From the NCBI GenBank assembly GCA_007844125.1, contig CM017563.1:29460094-29524093 (forward strand): DNA of 64,000 nt, read 5' to 3'. Positions 60,771-64,000 of this stretch are shown one piece after another. Under the pieces are notes generated by a model. It did no database searches, was not told where the DNA came from, and saw only the letters and a program-made list of their open reading frames with translations. Position numbers and translations under genes: made by a program. Positions within the stretch are counted from its first letter, which is position 1. Each line of letters opens with the position of its first letter. Origin of the DNA: Sinonovacula constricta. Lineage: Eukaryota; Mollusca; Bivalvia; Cardiida; Solecurtidae.

Positions 60771-63405
60771 AACTAATGAATGCTTGTGCATAAGTTACTG
60801 TTTCTTTTAAGTACCACTTGTTTGCAATAAAATGATACTCTGGCAGAATCCTGTTCTTGAAATTCCAGACTCGCTTTGTCCATTTGTAAGTAGCACACTA
60901 GACTGGTCGTGATGATGAAACGGCCATTGTTATCTGGAAACATGCCAACTAACAAGAACATTTAGCAGTGGAACTATTTTTTTCCAATAATCATCTGGTG
61001 TCTTGGAATCAGGTTCAGCAGACGTTTTTTAGCAGAAGAGGACTATTTTCGTTAGTGGAACTACTTTTAAAAGAGACTCCTGAAGCATTGATAAGGATTT
61101 CTGTTCATTGAAGAGTGTTTAAGTGACTTGGGTTGTGTTTATTGACTAAATTGTGAACTATCCAGGAATAATTGTTGTAAATTGACACACTCACACAATT
61201 ATGTGATTAGGTAATTTGTACACATTACTGTTGTTTGTGGGGGCCAATGGGTATGTTGGTTGGGGTATTGCTGTTGTTTGCTTTGCTTTGGCATATACAT
61301 TGTTGAGCATTATGTGTGGATGTGTTTTTGTTGCTTGCATTCATGATGGTCTGATGGGGGAAAAGTTCTGTTGACTTAAGTCACTTGACTGAACAGATGG
61401 ATTGAGGAAACTGAAAATGTTTCATGTATGATTGGGCACAATAAAAAAAGACAATAACCATACTATTTAGTTGTTAATAGACTTTGTTAAGGAATCTGAT
61501 CATAAATATTTGGTAAGATAATATAACAATGATTTATATATTTAATTATTATCCATAAATTTTAGTCATAGTTAAAATTAAAAGCTTTTATGGGACCCAG
61601 ATTGTGCAGTCATGAGAGAGATGACAAACAAATAAGCAAAGTTGCATTTAATTATAAAAAATATAGTACCAGTATATCTTTTTGGCTTGCGATGTTGTTG
61701 TTTCAGAACTGATTGGCTCATGAACTAGCGAGTGGATATAATCTTGTGATCAGCTTACTAAATGCTAGCACTGTAAAACCAGCACATCACTTAGCAGGGT
61801 GATCTGACTGTTGGTGATCATTTGAGGTGAACAAAGCATCCTAACCTCCAAAGGGTATTATTTCCAACCAGAAAAGTTTGTCTTAATAGCTATTATTTGT
61901 GTAGGATGACCCCAGACATACTAGGTAGAACCAGGGCAACAAGTCCTGTTTTCGCTACATCTGGGACTCAAAGTGTTAAGACACAGAAGAGTTATAAGAA
62001 ACTGAAAAAAAACAACAGCCACAGCTGCCCTTATTTTTGAATAAATCTGATCATTTATATTGATTCCTTTCCCAGATTTGTCCAGACAAGACAGAGTTTA
62101 TGCTTTACTGTCATTTTTTGTATAGATGTACATGGGATATATAAATCTTGTCTATAGTACATAATTAATCAATCATCGGCCATTCGGAGTTTAGCATTGG
62201 TAGGTTTCAGGGATATGTTTGTGAATGGTTTTTATGCAGCCAGTAACATTTGGATGAGCTTTGCATGCTGTAAAATAAAATACAAAGGACAGAACTTGCC
62301 CTACTGAGAGAGCAAGGGGATCTTTGTTTAATTTCCTTTTACACTGTGTAATGCATGTATACATTTTTATTGGGAGTTGCTGATCTTTGTAAAATTTATT
62401 GTATTGAAAAGCCAACATACAGGCTCATAAAGGGTATGCTTTTATTCTTTAGTCAAAGTCGGCTGAAAATCAGAATCATTTATAAAATCATGTGCATGTA
62501 TGAATTTGTTGTGTTCTTTTAGCAAATAAAACATGGACAATTGACCGAAAATTTCAAACCATTATATCTGCAATCATTTGGGTCCTACACATTAGACTTA
62601 TACAGTTAACATGCAGAATACTTTTAGATATTTAAGGTATTTTGGCCATGTGTTTTAATTGTCTCTAGTCGTTTTGCAATTCCCTAGCCATTGGCACAGA
62701 ATGATAATTAAGCAATAAATGACCAGGAGTATAGTTTGTCAAAACTTTTTATTGTATAATGAGTGATCAATTGACTCCGAAGGACTCTAGTCATACTTAA
62801 ATGACAATTCCTCACTGTAACTAAGTTACACAATCAAGGGCCAAAATAGTGCCTCAGACATTGAAATATATGCAAATCATTTTACAATTAATTTTTAAGC
62901 TGCTTAAGCTGCATGTCCAATCAGATTGACTAAGAAGTAGAACAAAAAGGGCGTTGATATATTTTTATATTTAATAAAGATCCAGTTCTTCAGTGAAAGT
63001 AAACTTAGTGGTCCTCACTTGAAAGAATGTCTTCGATTGTCGTCAAAATATTTGAAGAAACTGAAAAAATACTGATACATCTTTATTCAAATAATTTAAA
63101 AAACCATTATGTGTTCTTTGAACGTCAGAGGAGTGGCTCTTGCCAGCACATGGGGGAATCTTGTTATCTGATTGGCTAAATGCGCCTGTCAGTCATTACC
63201 TAAGGAAGTGTCAGTTATTTCAGCTGCGTTGATCACTTTATGATTAAACTCAACCCAATAAATATACATTTTGCACTTGCACATGTATCCTTAAGAATCA
63301 AAAAAGCTGAAAAAATAGATTGGTATGACTTTTTTATTCCTCTCATATAGATCATTTTTGGCATAGAAAATAAATGTAATAGACTAAAATTAGAATATTA
63401 ACTGC
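60771..63405. other. No gene seen
   Basis: AT-rich sequence with short frames. It has no recognisable exon or repeat. Confidence 0.45.
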
Positions 63406-63919
63406 TTAAAGATGGTATCCGATAGTTTGGACCAATTTTTCTTTCACAGATAACCAAAGAAGTCATTGTCACCTGCAAAAGACCCTACAAAATGCTATTC
63501 ATTGATTCTTGTTGTTCTTAGATCTGTTTGAACAGTCAAGCATATTTCAACACTCGTACATGCAAACAGGTATTTTATATCTGAGCCATGCTGCAAAGCT
63601 ATTTTTAAACTTTGAAAACCATGCGACCACCTTTTAGATCACATTATATAGTCATCAAGGTAATCCGCTCTGACGTTGATATCTATTTTTAGCAGAGACC
63701 ACTATTGAGCTTTGTATACAGTTGGAAAGAATACACATTTAGAGTGATTTTTTTCACGATTAGTTCTGTCTAACAATTCAGTTAGTGTTCAAAACCATCT
63801 TTATTTCTACTAAAGTATTAGTTTATGTAGAAATTAGGCCCTAATTCCCAAAAGCAGCGATAAGGTATTGTTACATAAATATGATACAAGCAAACTGTTT
63901 GATACCACCAACTGTTTAA
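63406..63919 (-). mobile_element. TTAA-flanked MITE, near full length
   Basis: The left end TTAAAGATGGTATCCGATAG and the right end CAAACTGTTTGATACCACC are inverted. The interior is the complement of the 19188 copy. The right TTAA (63916-63919) is separated from the last TIR base by a few bases. Confidence 0.7.
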
Positions 63920-64000
63920 TATATTAAGCTGTTTTCAATTATATTTCACATTCACATATTTTAACCAGATAGATTATTGTATTTTTCTATATTTTACTCA

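Overview
The window is nuclear DNA from an animal. It is AT-rich and has spliced genes with introns of about 0.5 to 6 kb, tRNA-derived SINEs, TIR elements and long minisatellites. The gene set (ZRSR2, COPS9, a MYND-domain EGLN prolyl hydroxylase) is metazoan. The dispersed repeats, especially the one with 145-bp internal repeats and the tRNA SINE ending in ATCCC repeats, look like those I remember from bivalve genomes. A bivalve mollusc is my inference; it was not tested by a search.

About 1-24 kb holds three certain genes. ZRSR2 (plus strand, 5' end outside the window) has four visible exons and ends at 5194. It converges on COPS9 (minus strand), a 59-residue COP9 signalosome subunit split into three small exons over 6.3 kb. 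COPS9 is head-to-head with an EGLN1/PHD2-type HIF prolyl hydroxylase (plus strand, seven exons, 434 residues), with only 112 bp between the two start codons. Two of the three introns-rich genes here act on the same pathway: EGLN makes the hydroxyproline mark read by the VHL-cullin-2 ligase, and the COP9 signalosome deneddylates cullins. The shared promoter carries two hypoxia-response core motifs.

About 24-35.5 kb has no recognisable gene. It holds TTAA-flanked MITEs, a 2.1-kb array of 37-bp repeats and a 1-kb array of 11-bp repeats. At 35.6-36.5 kb on the minus strand lies one intact gene that I do not recognise: a 312-residue protein of eight repeats of about 36 residues, with a spliced 5' UTR and a possible divergent transcript on the plus strand.

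From 37 to 64 kb I find no convincing gene. The region holds several tRNA-SINE families (some with clear target duplications), hAT-like elements, nested insertions, a 2-kb array of 34-bp repeats and an array of 51-bp repeats. Two weak candidate exon sites are described among the findings. Five large minisatellites together cover more than a tenth of the window.
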